The notes under the pieces are model-generated. The model had not been told where the DNA came from, searched no databases, and saw only the letters and a list, made by a program, of their open reading frames with translations. A DNA stretch of 64,000 nt from Methanocella conradii HZ254 (GTDB lineage Archaea; Halobacteriota; Methanocellia; Methanocellales; Methanocellaceae). The stretch covers positions 1,922,001 to 1,986,000 of the forward strand of contig NC_017034.1 in NCBI RefSeq assembly GCF_000251105.1. The letters run 5' to 3'. The translations under genes were made by a program, and so were the position numbers. Positions 7,698-16,427 of the stretch are shown piece after piece. Within the stretch, counting starts at the first letter, position 1; each line of letters begins with the position of its first letter.

Positions 7698-8702
7698 CTA
7701 TATTTTAACGTTAAGGGGGAAGCCGACGAGCTTTACTTCATCGCCAGTTTCAGGTTTGAAGAATATGTAGAGCGGCTTTTTTCCGTCATCAGTAAGCTCT
7801 CGAATAATGGTGCCGCTTTCATGGAAAATAAAGCCGATGGCGATGTGGTCGGACGATGAGCCGTGCATGGAAGCTATGACGTGCCTGCCCCCGTACGCAT
7901 TTGACGCCATTGCCAGCGTCCTGGCAAGGTCGAGCCTGCCGCTCTTAGCGAGCAGTCCGAGGGCCTTCGCCGAGTCGGCATCAGCGGTAAGCAGAATAAA
8001 CTTCCCCAGCCGCTCATCCTCCTTGGCCTCCTGCACTTTGACAGGCACGAAGCTTGCCGTCGCATTCCAGATGGCAGCCTGTAGCATCAGTGATATCCTG
8101 GCATAGGCGAGCTCGGCGCCAAAAGCCGAAGGCGGATGATAGGGGTTAACTACATACCGCTTTGCGGCCTCCATCATTTCCTTATCATGGATATAAAAAT
8201 CGGCCACCCTATATGGTATCGAGAGATCGGCCATTTCGCCGGCCAGGCTGAAGTAGGCATCATCTACCCACCATGCGAGCGTCTGCCTGGACAATAGCTC
8301 ATAGTCACCCAGGAGCACGTCCCCATCATTTAGCCTGAAGAGGCTGCAGGTCTTCTCCAGAGCTGGATACTTCGAGCGCACGAATGCCTTCATGTCCTCC
8401 GTTAAGGACCAGTAGACGCGCATAGGATACGCCATGCAGGCGTAAGGCCTTGCCTCGTGGACGCTGCACTTATTATCCTTGAGGAATGGGCACCTCCCGT
8501 CCTCAGTCTTAATGTATAAATGCAAGGTAGGATTCTGGGTAGTCGAGGCTGTCACGCAGTACCTGCTAAAAAATTCCGCAGGCTCTATCTCAAGGTGCCT
8601 GGCCAGCCCGTAGAGCTCATAGGCTGTGAGCTGTACCAGGTCCTGGCTTGCGCAGCATCGGCCGCACATGGCGCACTCGAAGTCCCTTATGACCTTCTTC
8701 AT
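7698..8702 (-). CDS. YkgJ-family cysteine-cluster protein, long form
   Basis: A 334-residue protein whose N-terminal third carries CAMCGRCC (Cys10, Cys13, Cys16, Cys17) and a later CPFLKDNKC...CMAYP segment, the YkgJ/UPF0153 signature for metal or Fe-S binding. The remainder resembles nothing I can name. The start at 8702 is chosen because a CTATTTATGG TATA box lies 23-32 bp upstream. The longer frame to 8828 would run into the divergent flavodoxin gene. Probably in an operon with the AN1 finger gene. Confidence 0.75.
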   Translation of the reverse strand: MKKVIRDFECAMCGRCCASQDLVQLTAYELYGLARHLEIEPAEFFSRYCVTASTTQNPTLHLYIKTEDGRCPFLKDNKCSVHEARPYACMAYPMRVYWSLTEDMKAFVRSKYPALEKTCSLFRLNDGDVLLGDYELLSRQTLAWWVDDAYFSLAGEMADLSIPYRVADFYIHDKEMMEAAKRYVVNPYHPPSAFGAELAYARISLMLQAAIWNATASFVPVKVQEAKEDERLGKFILLTADADSAKALGLLAKSGRLDLARTLAMASNAYGGRHVIASMHGSSSDHIAIGFIFHESGTIIRELTDDGKKPLYIFFKPETGDEVKLVGFPLNVKI

Positions 8703-8724
8703 CAATTTTGAGGAAGCGACCCCA

Positions 8725-8734
8725 CCATAAATAG
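8725..8734 (-). promoter_or_regulatory. TATA box for the cysteine-cluster/AN1 operon
   Basis: CTATTTATGG on the minus strand ends 23 bp before the ATG at 8702, so the transcript would be essentially leaderless. This spacing decides the start codon. Confidence 0.5.
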
Positions 8735-8792
8735 TTTTGTCATGGCGAAAAATAGAAAGGATTAATTCTTTTGCAGCCCTTATTTGAGTGTT

Positions 8793-9236
8793 ATGAAGGC
8801 TATCATCATTTGTGAGTCGGTGTCGCATGGTAATACCCTAAAGGTGGCTAACGCGATAGCTGAAGTCATCGGGGCTAACGTGGTCAAGCCCGCCGAGTTT
8901 GATGCTGGGACCGCCTGCGATTATGACCTGATAGGGCTCGGATCGGGCATTTATTATGGAAAGCACCATAAGAGCTTGATGGAGCTTGCTGAGAAATTAC
9001 CGAATTGCAGGAAGAGCGTTTTCATATTCTCGACGAGTGGTAAGGGCGCTATATCACAGCACAGGCACCTCAGCGACATCATCTCTAGAAAAGGCTACAG
9101 GAATGCCGGGGAATTTACCTGTAAGGGATGGGATACCTGGGGTCCTCTTAAGTATATAGGCGGCATTAACAGGGGACTGCCTAATGATGCCATGATCGAG
9201 CGGGCGAGGGAGTTTGCGAGGGGCCTGAAGGCATAG
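8793..9236 (+). CDS. Flavodoxin-family protein
   Basis: A 147-residue FMN-binding-type protein. It starts KAIIICESVSHGNTLKVANAIA, where the SVSHGNT loop corresponds to the phosphate-binding loop of flavodoxins. FIFSTSGKG and the GWDTWGPLK segment would surround the flavin ring. Archaeal members act as electron carriers or NAD(P)H-type reductases; the partner is unknown. ATG 8793 follows the family's short N-terminus. It is divergent from the cysteine-cluster operon. Confidence 0.8.
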   Translation: MKAIIICESVSHGNTLKVANAIAEVIGANVVKPAEFDAGTACDYDLIGLGSGIYYGKHHKSLMELAEKLPNCRKSVFIFSTSGKGAISQHRHLSDIISRKGYRNAGEFTCKGWDTWGPLKYIGGINRGLPNDAMIERAREFARGLKA

Positions 9237-9283
9237 CCATCTAAAAATCATTTTAAATAATAATATATTGAATGCGATAAAAA

Positions 9284-9709
9284 TCAATACAGGTCAAACC
9301 TATCCTCGAACGATGGCACCGTAGGCCCTTCCTGGGGCTGTTCTCTGGGCGTTTTATACTTTATGTCAATGGAAAATTTTGCACTACACCAGTAGCCCCT
9401 ACGGCCGCTTGCCCTACAGATACAGCAGGGCAGCAAGCCCTCTAAATGCGTATTCCTCGCCGCATAAGCCATCCCTATGATGTCACGCACATAGTATACG
9501 CCCTCACAGTCTACGTCAGCGCACGACACGAAGGTCACGGAGACGGTGTTGCCAAGGCGATAAAAGTAGGTGCGCTCCACCCTTGAACGATCGTAATAGC
9601 CAGCCTGCTCCACATAGCCTTCAACGTCGTCTATTTCTGGAAAGTCGCCCTCCAGGTCAACCATCTCGAAGAAAGCGGAGCCGCCGCCCATATCCGGGGC
9701 CATGGCCAT
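9284..9709 (-). CDS. Hypothetical protein with a CC-x-C cluster
   Basis: A 141-residue protein that I do not recognise. Cysteines occur at SCADVDCEG, LPCCICRAS and YWCSAKF, which could form a metal site, and there are no membrane helices. A TATA-like AATATATGGG at about 9717-9726 would place leaderless initiation at an internal ATG (9691) rather than 9709. It lies downstream of the HEAT-repeat gene on the same strand with a 63-bp gap. Confidence 0.55.
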   Translation of the reverse strand: MAMAPDMGGGSAFFEMVDLEGDFPEIDDVEGYVEQAGYYDRSRVERTYFYRLGNTVSVTFVSCADVDCEGVYYVRDIIGMAYAARNTHLEGLLPCCICRASGRRGYWCSAKFSIDIKYKTPREQPQEGPTVPSFEDRFDLY

Positions 9710-9772
9710 ACCCGCCCATATATTATGCTCGCGGCATGCTAAAACCTTGGCAGCGAATAAACCGGGGCATCC

Positions 9773-11797
9773 TTAAAAAGAGCCTATTACAATGCTTGCC
9801 AGGGACGGGTTGAGCCAGCTTATGGGCAGCGCAAAGGGCAGCCTTATAAAGCCAAGCTTATTCAAGGCCAGCACGATGGCGATAACGAGCAATATCACGA
9901 TGATGATAACGGCCACATACTCCAGAACGCTCACCTTGCGGCCAGCCTTCTTAGCCTCGGCGGGCATAGGCTTATCCGTCCTCACCACGCCAAGCTCCTT
10001 AAGCATCTCGTCCAAAACGAGCTGAACCTGAGAAGCGCCGTTCTTTCCTATCAAAAGGATCTTATAGTGAAGCTCAGATTTCTTATCGCTCGAAAGCTTC
10101 ATCCTGTTCACGATATTCCTCAGGCAGGACTCCACTACGCGGTAATCGTCATATATGCCCGTATCCAGCCTGGCTATCTCAAGTGAAAGCCTGTAGGCGA
10201 GCGCGGCGGATTCATCGTCTTTCCCGATAGCGTTTAGCAAGGCCCCAACCTTGTCCTGTATCATGTTTAGGTCGGCGTGAAGCATCGGCTGCTCCCTGGA
10301 AGCCGGCCTCTTCGCCTCTTCGGCCCCATAGAAGTCGTCCAGGAACGGCTCCATCTGCTTACAATATTTTACGTAGGCATCAAAATTGCCGATAAAATCG
10401 AAGCCCTTATCCTCGTAGGCGCCCTTAAGCACCTTGAGCAGGCCGTCCATGAGATAGATTATCTCTTTCTTGTTGCTCGAGCGCTCGGCATCCTTTTTCA
10501 GGTCAGTAAAGTCCCTCTCGATGTAGCCCATTATTTCGGGGGACCTGGAAGCCATGAGCTTAATGTATGAGCCATAGAACAGGCGGAACGCCCTGGCGGC
10601 CGCGTTGTCCCTCTCGATGATGGAGAGGTCGAAGCACTTAACTGCGAGGCTGACGTTCTCCTTGAATCCCTCCTCGCCAGCACTTATGCCCCTCTCCACG
10701 TATATCTTGCCGAGCGAGTTGAGCGTTTCGTATGAAATGAGCATGTGAGGCTTTAGCTGTTCGCCGAGCTCATCTAAAAACTTATCCGCCGCGGCCTTAT
10801 CCGTGATCTTGCTATAGCCTTTTGCGACTATGCTGGCCAGCGCTATGGTGGCCCACGCCTTGACGCTATCATCCTTAGTGGAGGAATAAATTTCGTATAG
10901 CGGCTTGAAAGAGGCGCTTCGGCCCGCTATGCCCAGGGCGTATATGATCTCCTCGCTCGCCTCAGGCCCGCGCAGCCTTAAAGCTTCCAGTAAGGCTGCC
11001 TCTGAGTCGGCGCCAATCCTTGCCAGGCTATATGCGGCTATCCACTTTAGCTCCCTATCCTTACTATCCAGAAGCTTTATCAGGGCCGGTATCGAGGCCC
11101 TGCCTATCTTGATCAGCGCGTCGCTTATGTGCGAGCGCATTTCCAGGCTGGCCGCCTCGAGGTGGTTGATCAAAGGCTGTACGGCGCGCTCGTCTCCGAT
11201 CTTGCCCAGGGCGTAGGCGGCGTTCGCCTGCACCCTTGTATCCTCGCTATCGAGGCATTTCACCAGGGGCTCAACCGTGGCATAGCCTATCTCGTAAAGG
11301 CCGTTGATGGCGGCCATGTCAAGGTCGTATCCGGTATAAAGCCCGCCGCTATGAAACCTCTGGATGATGGACTCGACGGCCTTCATGTCGTTCTTATGTC
11401 GTATCTCGTTGGCGGCGAACCTCACTATAGCCGGGTCGCCGCCCTCAAGCAATGCTTTGACAAGATAAGGGGAGGCTTTAGCATAGTCAATCTGCCTGTA
11501 TGCCCATAATGAGTATGACCTGACATCCTTGTCCGGGTCTAGGGCCGCGTGGCGTACGAGTGCAGGGACTGCGAGCGGGCTTTTCGCCTTTCCCAGCGTG
11601 ATGGCCGCGTTTATCCTGACCAGCCTATCGCTATCGTTTAAAGCGTCCACAAGCGACGCGATATAGTCATCCTTAGGCTTTCCCTGGAGCACCCGGATGG
11701 CGCCCATCTTCAATAAAACGTCTTTACTCTTAAGCGCTTCCTGTAACTGTTCCCGGTTCCAGCTTTCACTGGGATATTCTGCCACTTGATTCACCAC
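9773..11797 (-). CDS. HEAT/PBS-lyase-repeat protein with C-terminal membrane anchor
   Basis: A 674-residue protein. Residues about 15-330 are tandem HEAT-like (PBS lyase type) repeats, recognisable by recurring VRxxAAxALGKI-like segments such as VQANAAYALGKIGDERAV and LVRINAAITLGKAKSPLAV. The middle region is helical with no motif. A hydrophobic helix at 626-647 plus a second weakly hydrophobic tail anchors the C-terminus. Such scaffolds bind proteins. The tail-anchored layout puts the repeats in the cytoplasm. It starts at GTG, with a TATA-like AGTATAAATAAC near 11838-11850. Confidence 0.8.
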   Translation of the reverse strand: MVNQVAEYPSESWNREQLQEALKSKDVLLKMGAIRVLQGKPKDDYIASLVDALNDSDRLVRINAAITLGKAKSPLAVPALVRHAALDPDKDVRSYSLWAYRQIDYAKASPYLVKALLEGGDPAIVRFAANEIRHKNDMKAVESIIQRFHSGGLYTGYDLDMAAINGLYEIGYATVEPLVKCLDSEDTRVQANAAYALGKIGDERAVQPLINHLEAASLEMRSHISDALIKIGRASIPALIKLLDSKDRELKWIAAYSLARIGADSEAALLEALRLRGPEASEEIIYALGIAGRSASFKPLYEIYSSTKDDSVKAWATIALASIVAKGYSKITDKAAADKFLDELGEQLKPHMLISYETLNSLGKIYVERGISAGEEGFKENVSLAVKCFDLSIIERDNAAARAFRLFYGSYIKLMASRSPEIMGYIERDFTDLKKDAERSSNKKEIIYLMDGLLKVLKGAYEDKGFDFIGNFDAYVKYCKQMEPFLDDFYGAEEAKRPASREQPMLHADLNMIQDKVGALLNAIGKDDESAALAYRLSLEIARLDTGIYDDYRVVESCLRNIVNRMKLSSDKKSELHYKILLIGKNGASQVQLVLDEMLKELGVVRTDKPMPAEAKKAGRKVSVLEYVAVIIIVILLVIAIVLALNKLGFIRLPFALPISWLNPSLASIVIGSF

Positions 11798-11920
11798 GCC
11801 AATATAGAGACCCTTACCCTATCCCCGTTTGTAGTCCAGTTATTTATACTAGTTGGTATTAAAACCTTCCCGTGGCAGGCGACAACTTTATTTTTAAGCA
11901 GCGGCATTCTATGGTAAAAC

Positions 11921-12178
11921 ATGGCAAACGACAATGGTGAGCGGGTGAAACAATTTTTTATAACGCCGGAAGTCGTCAAATTCATAAGTGAGCAGAAATG
12001 CGACTACAGGCTATGCACATCCTGTGGAGGGCCGATACTGTTGCCGATTACCATAAAGAAGCCAAAGCCCAGCGACATTAAAATACCCGTGGGAGGCCAA
12101 ACCTTATACGTATCCGCCATCCAGGCGAAATATATAGACGTGATCGACGACAGCATGCTGATGACTTATTTATACTAA
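11921..12178 (+). CDS. Small CTSCGG-containing protein
   Basis: An 85-residue protein of unknown function with one CxxC motif (CTSCGG, Cys32 and Cys35) and a preceding Cys27, perhaps half of a metal site. A CTTTATTTTTAA box at about 11885-11896 places transcription close to the ATG. Archease follows 15 bp downstream, so it may be the first gene of the archease-RtcB operon. Confidence 0.65.
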   Translation: MANDNGERVKQFFITPEVVKFISEQKCDYRLCTSCGGPILLPITIKKPKPSDIKIPVGGQTLYVSAIQAKYIDVIDDSMLMTYLY

Positions 12179-12193
12179 CGCCGCCATTTTTTA

Positions 12194-12619
12194 ATGGACA
12201 TGAAACGCTTTGAGTACCTTGAGCATACTGCAGACGCCGAGTTCATCGCATACGGGCGGACGGTGGACGAGGCGTTCGAGAACTCGGCCCTGGCGATGGC
12301 CAGCCTGATGGTCGACCCGGCGACGGTCTCCGCCAGCGTCGAGAAGGATGTAGAGCTTACGGGCGACGCCCTCGACATGCTGCTCTACGACTGGCTCTCG
12401 GAGCTCCTCTACATATTCGAGGTGGACCGGCTGGTTTTCGGCAGGTTTGGCGTCCACGTCACAGAAGGGGGCGAGTACAGCCTCAAGGCAAAGGTGTGGG
12501 GCGAAAGCATAGAAAAGCACCCCGACGTTTTTCTGCACATAAAGGCCGTGACGTTCCACGGCCTGCGTTTTGAAAAGAGAAATAATATATACGAGGCACA
12601 AGTAGTATTGGACATTTGA
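12194..12619 (+). CDS. Archease, RtcB-activating chaperone
   Basis: Archease promotes guanylylation and multiple turnover of the RNA ligase RtcB. The 141-residue product has the family start FEYLEHTADAEFIAYG, the AMASLMVDP segment, WLSELLYIFE, and a C-terminal EAQVVLDI with the conserved near-terminal Asp. The rtcB gene follows after 14 bp, the classic archease-RtcB arrangement. A second in-frame ATG at 12200 is possible. Confidence 0.93.
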   Translation: MDMKRFEYLEHTADAEFIAYGRTVDEAFENSALAMASLMVDPATVSASVEKDVELTGDALDMLLYDWLSELLYIFEVDRLVFGRFGVHVTEGGEYSLKAKVWGESIEKHPDVFLHIKAVTFHGLRFEKRNNIYEAQVVLDI

Positions 12620-12633
12620 GCGGTTGATGATAC

Positions 12634-14073
12634 ATGGTGCAGGCAGATAAAGTGAATAAGGTGTCCGAGGACATCTGGGAGTTGCCCATGGACTATAAGC
12701 CTGGCATGAGGGTGCCGGGGCGGATATTTTTATCGGATAGGCTTATGGAGGGCCTTGAGAGCGGCACCCTGGAACAGGTCGCGAACGTGGCGACGCTCCC
12801 CGGCATCCAGAAGTACTCCATGGCGATGCCGGATGCGCACCTGGGCTACGGCTTTCCGATAGGCGGGGTTGCCGGGTTCGACATTGAAGAAGGCGTTATA
12901 AGCCCCGGGGGCGTCGGGTTCGACATCAACTGCGGCGTGAGGCTATTAAAATCGGAGCTTGAGGTCGGGCAGGTGCGCCCCGTGGCGAGCGGCTTGATAG
13001 ATGCATTGTATTCGGCGGTGCCGTCCGGCCTCGGCTCCGAGTCGAAGCTGAGGGTGACCGACGCGCAGCTTGACGAGGTGTTCACGCTTGGGGCGAGGTG
13101 GGCAGTCGAGAACGGCTATGGCGTGAAAGCAGACCTGGAGCACTGCGAGGAGAATGGGGAGATGAAGGGGGCGGACCCCTCGAAGATAAGCAAAAAGGCG
13201 AGGGACCGCGGCAGGCCCCAGCTTGGCACGCTGGGAAGCGGCAACCACTTCTTGGAGGTACAGTACGTCGAAAAGGTGTACGATGACGCGGTTGCGAAGG
13301 CTTTCGGCCTTTGGGAGGGCCAGGTCACCGTCATGGTCCATTGTGGGTCCCGCGGCGCGGGCCACCAGATATGCACGGACCACCTGAAGGTCCTGGAGAA
13401 GGCCTACGTGAAGTATGGCATCAAGCTATACGACAGGCAGCTCGCCTGTGCGCCAATAAATTCAAAAGAGGCCCAGGATTATTTTGCGGCCATGGCGGGC
13501 GGCGCCAACTATGCGTGGGCGAACCGCCAGGTCATCGCCCACTGGGTCCGTGAGACTTTCAACCGCTTTTTCAAGGATGACCTTCGGATGGACCTCTTAT
13601 ACGATGTCGCCCATAACGTGGCGAAGTTCGAGGAACACATGGTTAACGGCGAGAAAAAGATGCTTTGCGTCCATCGTAAGGGCGCCACGAGGGCGTTCGC
13701 CCCCGGCCGCCCAGAATTGCCACCGGCGTACCGCGACGTCGGCCAGCCCGTCATCATACCTGGCAGCATGGGTAGCGCCTCATACGTGCTCGTCGGCACG
13801 CGTGAAGGCATGGATCTCACCTTCGGCAGCACCTGCCACGGGGCTGGGAGGGTCATGAGCCGCCACGCCGCGATAAAAGGCATAAGGGGCAGCGAGATTA
13901 GGCGTGAGCTGGCGGAGAGGGGCATAATCGTCAAGGCCCCCAAGGATTCCGCCATCGCCGAGGAGGCGCCCGAAGTTTATAAGGAGATAGGCGATGTCGT
14001 CGAGGTCGTGCATAGGCTTGGCATCTCTAGGAAGGTGGCCAGGCTGGTGCCCATAGCGGTGGCTAAAGGCTGA
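12634..14073 (+). CDS. rtcB: RNA-splicing ligase RtcB
   Basis: GTP- and Mn-dependent ligase joining 2',3'-cyclic phosphate and 5'-OH ends in tRNA splicing and RNA repair. The 479-residue protein carries DINCGVR (Asp97, Cys100), GSGNHF (201-206), VHCGSRG (His236), AHNV (His327) and TCHGAGR with the guanylylated histidine at 402. No intein interrupts it, although inteins are frequent in archaeal RtcB. It is co-transcribed with archease. Confidence 0.96.
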   Translation: MVQADKVNKVSEDIWELPMDYKPGMRVPGRIFLSDRLMEGLESGTLEQVANVATLPGIQKYSMAMPDAHLGYGFPIGGVAGFDIEEGVISPGGVGFDINCGVRLLKSELEVGQVRPVASGLIDALYSAVPSGLGSESKLRVTDAQLDEVFTLGARWAVENGYGVKADLEHCEENGEMKGADPSKISKKARDRGRPQLGTLGSGNHFLEVQYVEKVYDDAVAKAFGLWEGQVTVMVHCGSRGAGHQICTDHLKVLEKAYVKYGIKLYDRQLACAPINSKEAQDYFAAMAGGANYAWANRQVIAHWVRETFNRFFKDDLRMDLLYDVAHNVAKFEEHMVNGEKKMLCVHRKGATRAFAPGRPELPPAYRDVGQPVIIPGSMGSASYVLVGTREGMDLTFGSTCHGAGRVMSRHAAIKGIRGSEIRRELAERGIIVKAPKDSAIAEEAPEVYKEIGDVVEVVHRLGISRKVARLVPIAVAKG

Positions 14074-14128
14074 CGGTTCCTGGCTCATTCGTGGGAAAAT
14101 AATTTAAATTAAACTGCTAACCATTTTT

Positions 14129-14542
14129 ATGGATAAAATGGGTAGAAAAGACATTTGTGAGGAGCCACCGGAGATTATCGTGCCGCAGCACCCCGACTGT
14201 AACCCTGAGTTCGAGGAGTGCGCCCATGATAACAGGATATTAATCGACCTGGTTTCCGGCGAATTCATCAAAAGAGATGCAGACCCGCACTTTACTAAGG
14301 GATACGAGCTTTACCATATGGGCATGATTGATGACGCCCTTGTCGAGCTTGACGCGTCCCTGAACGTCAACCCCAATAGAGCCGAGGCTCACCTTCTTAT
14401 CGGGGACATATACGAGAGAAGGCGGATGTTCGATGAGGCAATAAGTGAGTACAATGAAGCCCTCAGGCTCTCGCCGGAAGACGGCACTATCAAGCTTAAG
14501 CTGGAGATCGCTCTCAGCCAGAGGGCAGGCGGACGCGTCTAA
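14129..14542 (+). CDS. TPR-repeat protein
   Basis: A 137-residue protein with two to three tetratricopeptide repeats over about residues 50-130 (GYELYHMGMIDDALVELDAS, HLLIGDIYERRRMFDEAISE). These predict a protein-protein interaction helix bundle. An AATTTAAATT box at 14101-14110 lies about 25 bp before the ATG, so it appears separately transcribed and leaderless despite following rtcB. The partner is unknown. Confidence 0.8.
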   Translation: MDKMGRKDICEEPPEIIVPQHPDCNPEFEECAHDNRILIDLVSGEFIKRDADPHFTKGYELYHMGMIDDALVELDASLNVNPNRAEAHLLIGDIYERRRMFDEAISEYNEALRLSPEDGTIKLKLEIALSQRAGGRV

Positions 14543-14603
14543 AAAACGCAGCTTATAATAGCATCATCATTCAACACAGTTATTTAGCACAGCATTTAAA
14601 AGC

Positions 14604-15518
14604 CTATATTTTTATATGGATGCGCTGCTTAAGCTTACAGCCCTGGCAGGTCTTATCTATGGATGGCTCGCCACAAATCTCACACCTTTCCAGCGGAACC
14701 TGCCTGTATTTCTCCTTAAGGCAGTCCACGATGGAGTCGAAGCCACGCATTATCGAGTACTTGGTGCCAGGGTGCCTGGACTCAAAGTCGTTGAGCATGT
14801 CCTTGACCTCGCCCCTCAAGGACTCGTGCGCATACGGGCACTCTCCCAGGTAAAATGGAAGCTTCTTCAGGAAGGCGTAGAGAGCTATCTCTCTTTCAGG
14901 AATATCCATTAAAGGCTTAATCCGGGGCACCAGGCCCTCCTGTATGCGGGATGGCCTCAGCCTGGCCAGCCTCTCCACGTCGCCGTTCAATACGTTAAGG
15001 AGGACCGTCTGGGCGTCATCGTCCAGGTTATGGCCGGTGGCGAGCTTGTTGGCCCCGATCTCCCTTGCCTTCTTATTCAATAGCATGCGCCTGAAGACTC
15101 CGCAATATGTGCATGACGCCTCCTTGCGCTCGCGCTTTAGCATGTCGTCCAGGGTGCAACCTACTTCGTCCTTGAAAGATACGACTACGTGTGGCACTCC
15201 GAGCCGGTCGCAAAGCTCCTTTACCTTAGGTATGGAAAAATTACGGTATCCCTCGATGCCTTCGTCTATCGTTATCGCCGTAAACTTTATTTCAGGCCTC
15301 TTCCCGAAGGTCTCCGCCAGTATTGACAGTGTGGCGGCGCTATCCTTGCCACCGCTCATGCCTACGGCTACATGGTCCCCCGGGATGACCATCTTTTCCT
15401 GTCTCATGCGCTTCTTGACCTTGCGCTCTACATCAGCTATCTCGTGGGCAGCGCAGAGATGCATGCCCGAGTATCTCTGGTAAATGACCGCTTCTTTGCC
15501 GCACTTGTCGCATTTCAT
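14604..15518 (-). CDS. TtuA/NcsA-type tRNA thiolation enzyme
   Basis: Adenylates and thiolates uridine in tRNA (2-thiouridine at U34 or U54) using an Fe-S cluster and a ubiquitin-like sulfur carrier. The 304-residue protein has an N-terminal zinc finger (Cys3, Cys6, Cys22, His25), the PP-loop SGGKDS at 55-60, cluster cysteines Cys136, Cys139 and Cys227, the TGHNLDDDAQT segment, and a C-terminal zinc finger (Cys279, Cys282, Cys291, Cys294). All key residues are intact. TtuA versus NcsA specificity cannot be settled here. Confidence 0.9.
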   Translation of the reverse strand: MKCDKCGKEAVIYQRYSGMHLCAAHEIADVERKVKKRMRQEKMVIPGDHVAVGMSGGKDSAATLSILAETFGKRPEIKFTAITIDEGIEGYRNFSIPKVKELCDRLGVPHVVVSFKDEVGCTLDDMLKRERKEASCTYCGVFRRMLLNKKAREIGANKLATGHNLDDDAQTVLLNVLNGDVERLARLRPSRIQEGLVPRIKPLMDIPEREIALYAFLKKLPFYLGECPYAHESLRGEVKDMLNDFESRHPGTKYSIMRGFDSIVDCLKEKYRQVPLERCEICGEPSIDKTCQGCKLKQRIHIKI

Positions 15519-15620
15519 TTGAGCCTCACATGCTTACTACTAATATAAATCCATTATGTTGAAATTGCTTTGTTGGCTATGCTGGCTATAATTGTGATAT
15601 TTTTTTAGCATGAAAAAACA

Positions 15621-15739
15621 ATGGTCGGGCAGATGGCTCTTTTTCTAACGGCTAAAAGGGGGCATACGCCGCGCGGAGCGCTCGAGTTAAAAGCGAAGCC
15701 CCCCTCAGCCTCTAAAAATAAATCCATCTACTCGACCAT
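15621..15739. repeat. Structured intergenic element, copy A (candidate ncRNA or MITE)
   Basis: A long imperfect palindrome between two divergent genes. The outer helix ATGGTCG (15621-15627) pairs with CGACCAT (15733-15739), and AGATGG (15631-15636) pairs with CCATCT (15724-15729). The inner helix GGCT (15650-15653) pairs with AGCC (15707-15710), and GGGGGC (15658-15663) pairs with GCCCCC. The terminal loop ends in AAAGCGAAGCCCC. Copy B at 34740-34841 shares AAAGCGAAGCCCC, AGCCTCTA and CCATCTAC in the same order. No protein is encoded. A GGCTATAATTG box at about 15583-15593 could drive plus-strand transcription. Strand is not established. Confidence 0.6.
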
Positions 15740-15780
15740 CATCTTAATAATTAAACACGGCACATCTTGCGAGTAACGGG

Positions 15781-16425
15781 TTGATACAGGTGATTGCTGG
15801 GTCATTCGAAACGCTATCAGAGGCATGGTACTGGGCCATAAAGGAAATATATACGAAAGGGCTGCTCGTGGACACCGAGTATGGGATAAAGGCCAGATGC
15901 GTTAATGGCATGCTCCTTGAGATAAAGAACCCGGTACAGGTGTGGCACAAGAAAGACCCGTTCTGCAGCAGGGACCGAATAGAGTTCTACAAAAGGCAGT
16001 TTAAGCGCGAGTCAGCGGGAAAGCACGGCTTCGAGTACACGTATATAGACCGTCTGGTGAACTATGAGGGATTCGACCAGCTAAAGTGGATGAATGAACA
16101 ATTACAAAAAAAGCGGTACGAGTCGAAGCGCATCCAGGCCATAACCTGGATGCCGAAGGTGGACTGCCTTAAGAAGGAAGACCAGCCATGCTTCCAGCGC
16201 ATCTGGGTGTTCCCCCACAGGAACAACAGGCTGGACGTCCACATTCATTACCGCTCGTGGGACATGTTTAAGGCCTTCGAGGCAAACCTCATCGCCTTTC
16301 AGGAGCTGGTCAAGGACGAGCTAATCGGCCCCACGGATTTCATAATGGGCACGCTTCGCTGCTTTGGCGATAACGTTCATATATACGAGGATGACTTTCA
16401 GGCCGTAGAAGAAGCGATCAGGTAG
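15781..16425 (+). CDS. thyA: Archaeal-type thymidylate synthase
   Basis: Makes dTMP from dUMP. The 214-residue protein is shorter than bacterial ThyA and matches the archaeal type. Catalytic Cys137 lies in the QPCFQRIW context. The phosphate/dUMP-binding YRSWD motif has Arg158, Ser159 and Asp161, and Asn169 follows in the FEANL segment. The start is TTG 15781, with GTG 15790 as alternative. A TTAATAATTAAA box at about 15743-15754 provides the promoter, directly after the structured element. Confidence 0.82.
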   Translation: MIQVIAGSFETLSEAWYWAIKEIYTKGLLVDTEYGIKARCVNGMLLEIKNPVQVWHKKDPFCSRDRIEFYKRQFKRESAGKHGFEYTYIDRLVNYEGFDQLKWMNEQLQKKRYESKRIQAITWMPKVDCLKKEDQPCFQRIWVFPHRNNRLDVHIHYRSWDMFKAFEANLIAFQELVKDELIGPTDFIMGTLRCFGDNVHIYEDDFQAVEEAIR

Positions 16426-16427
16426 CC

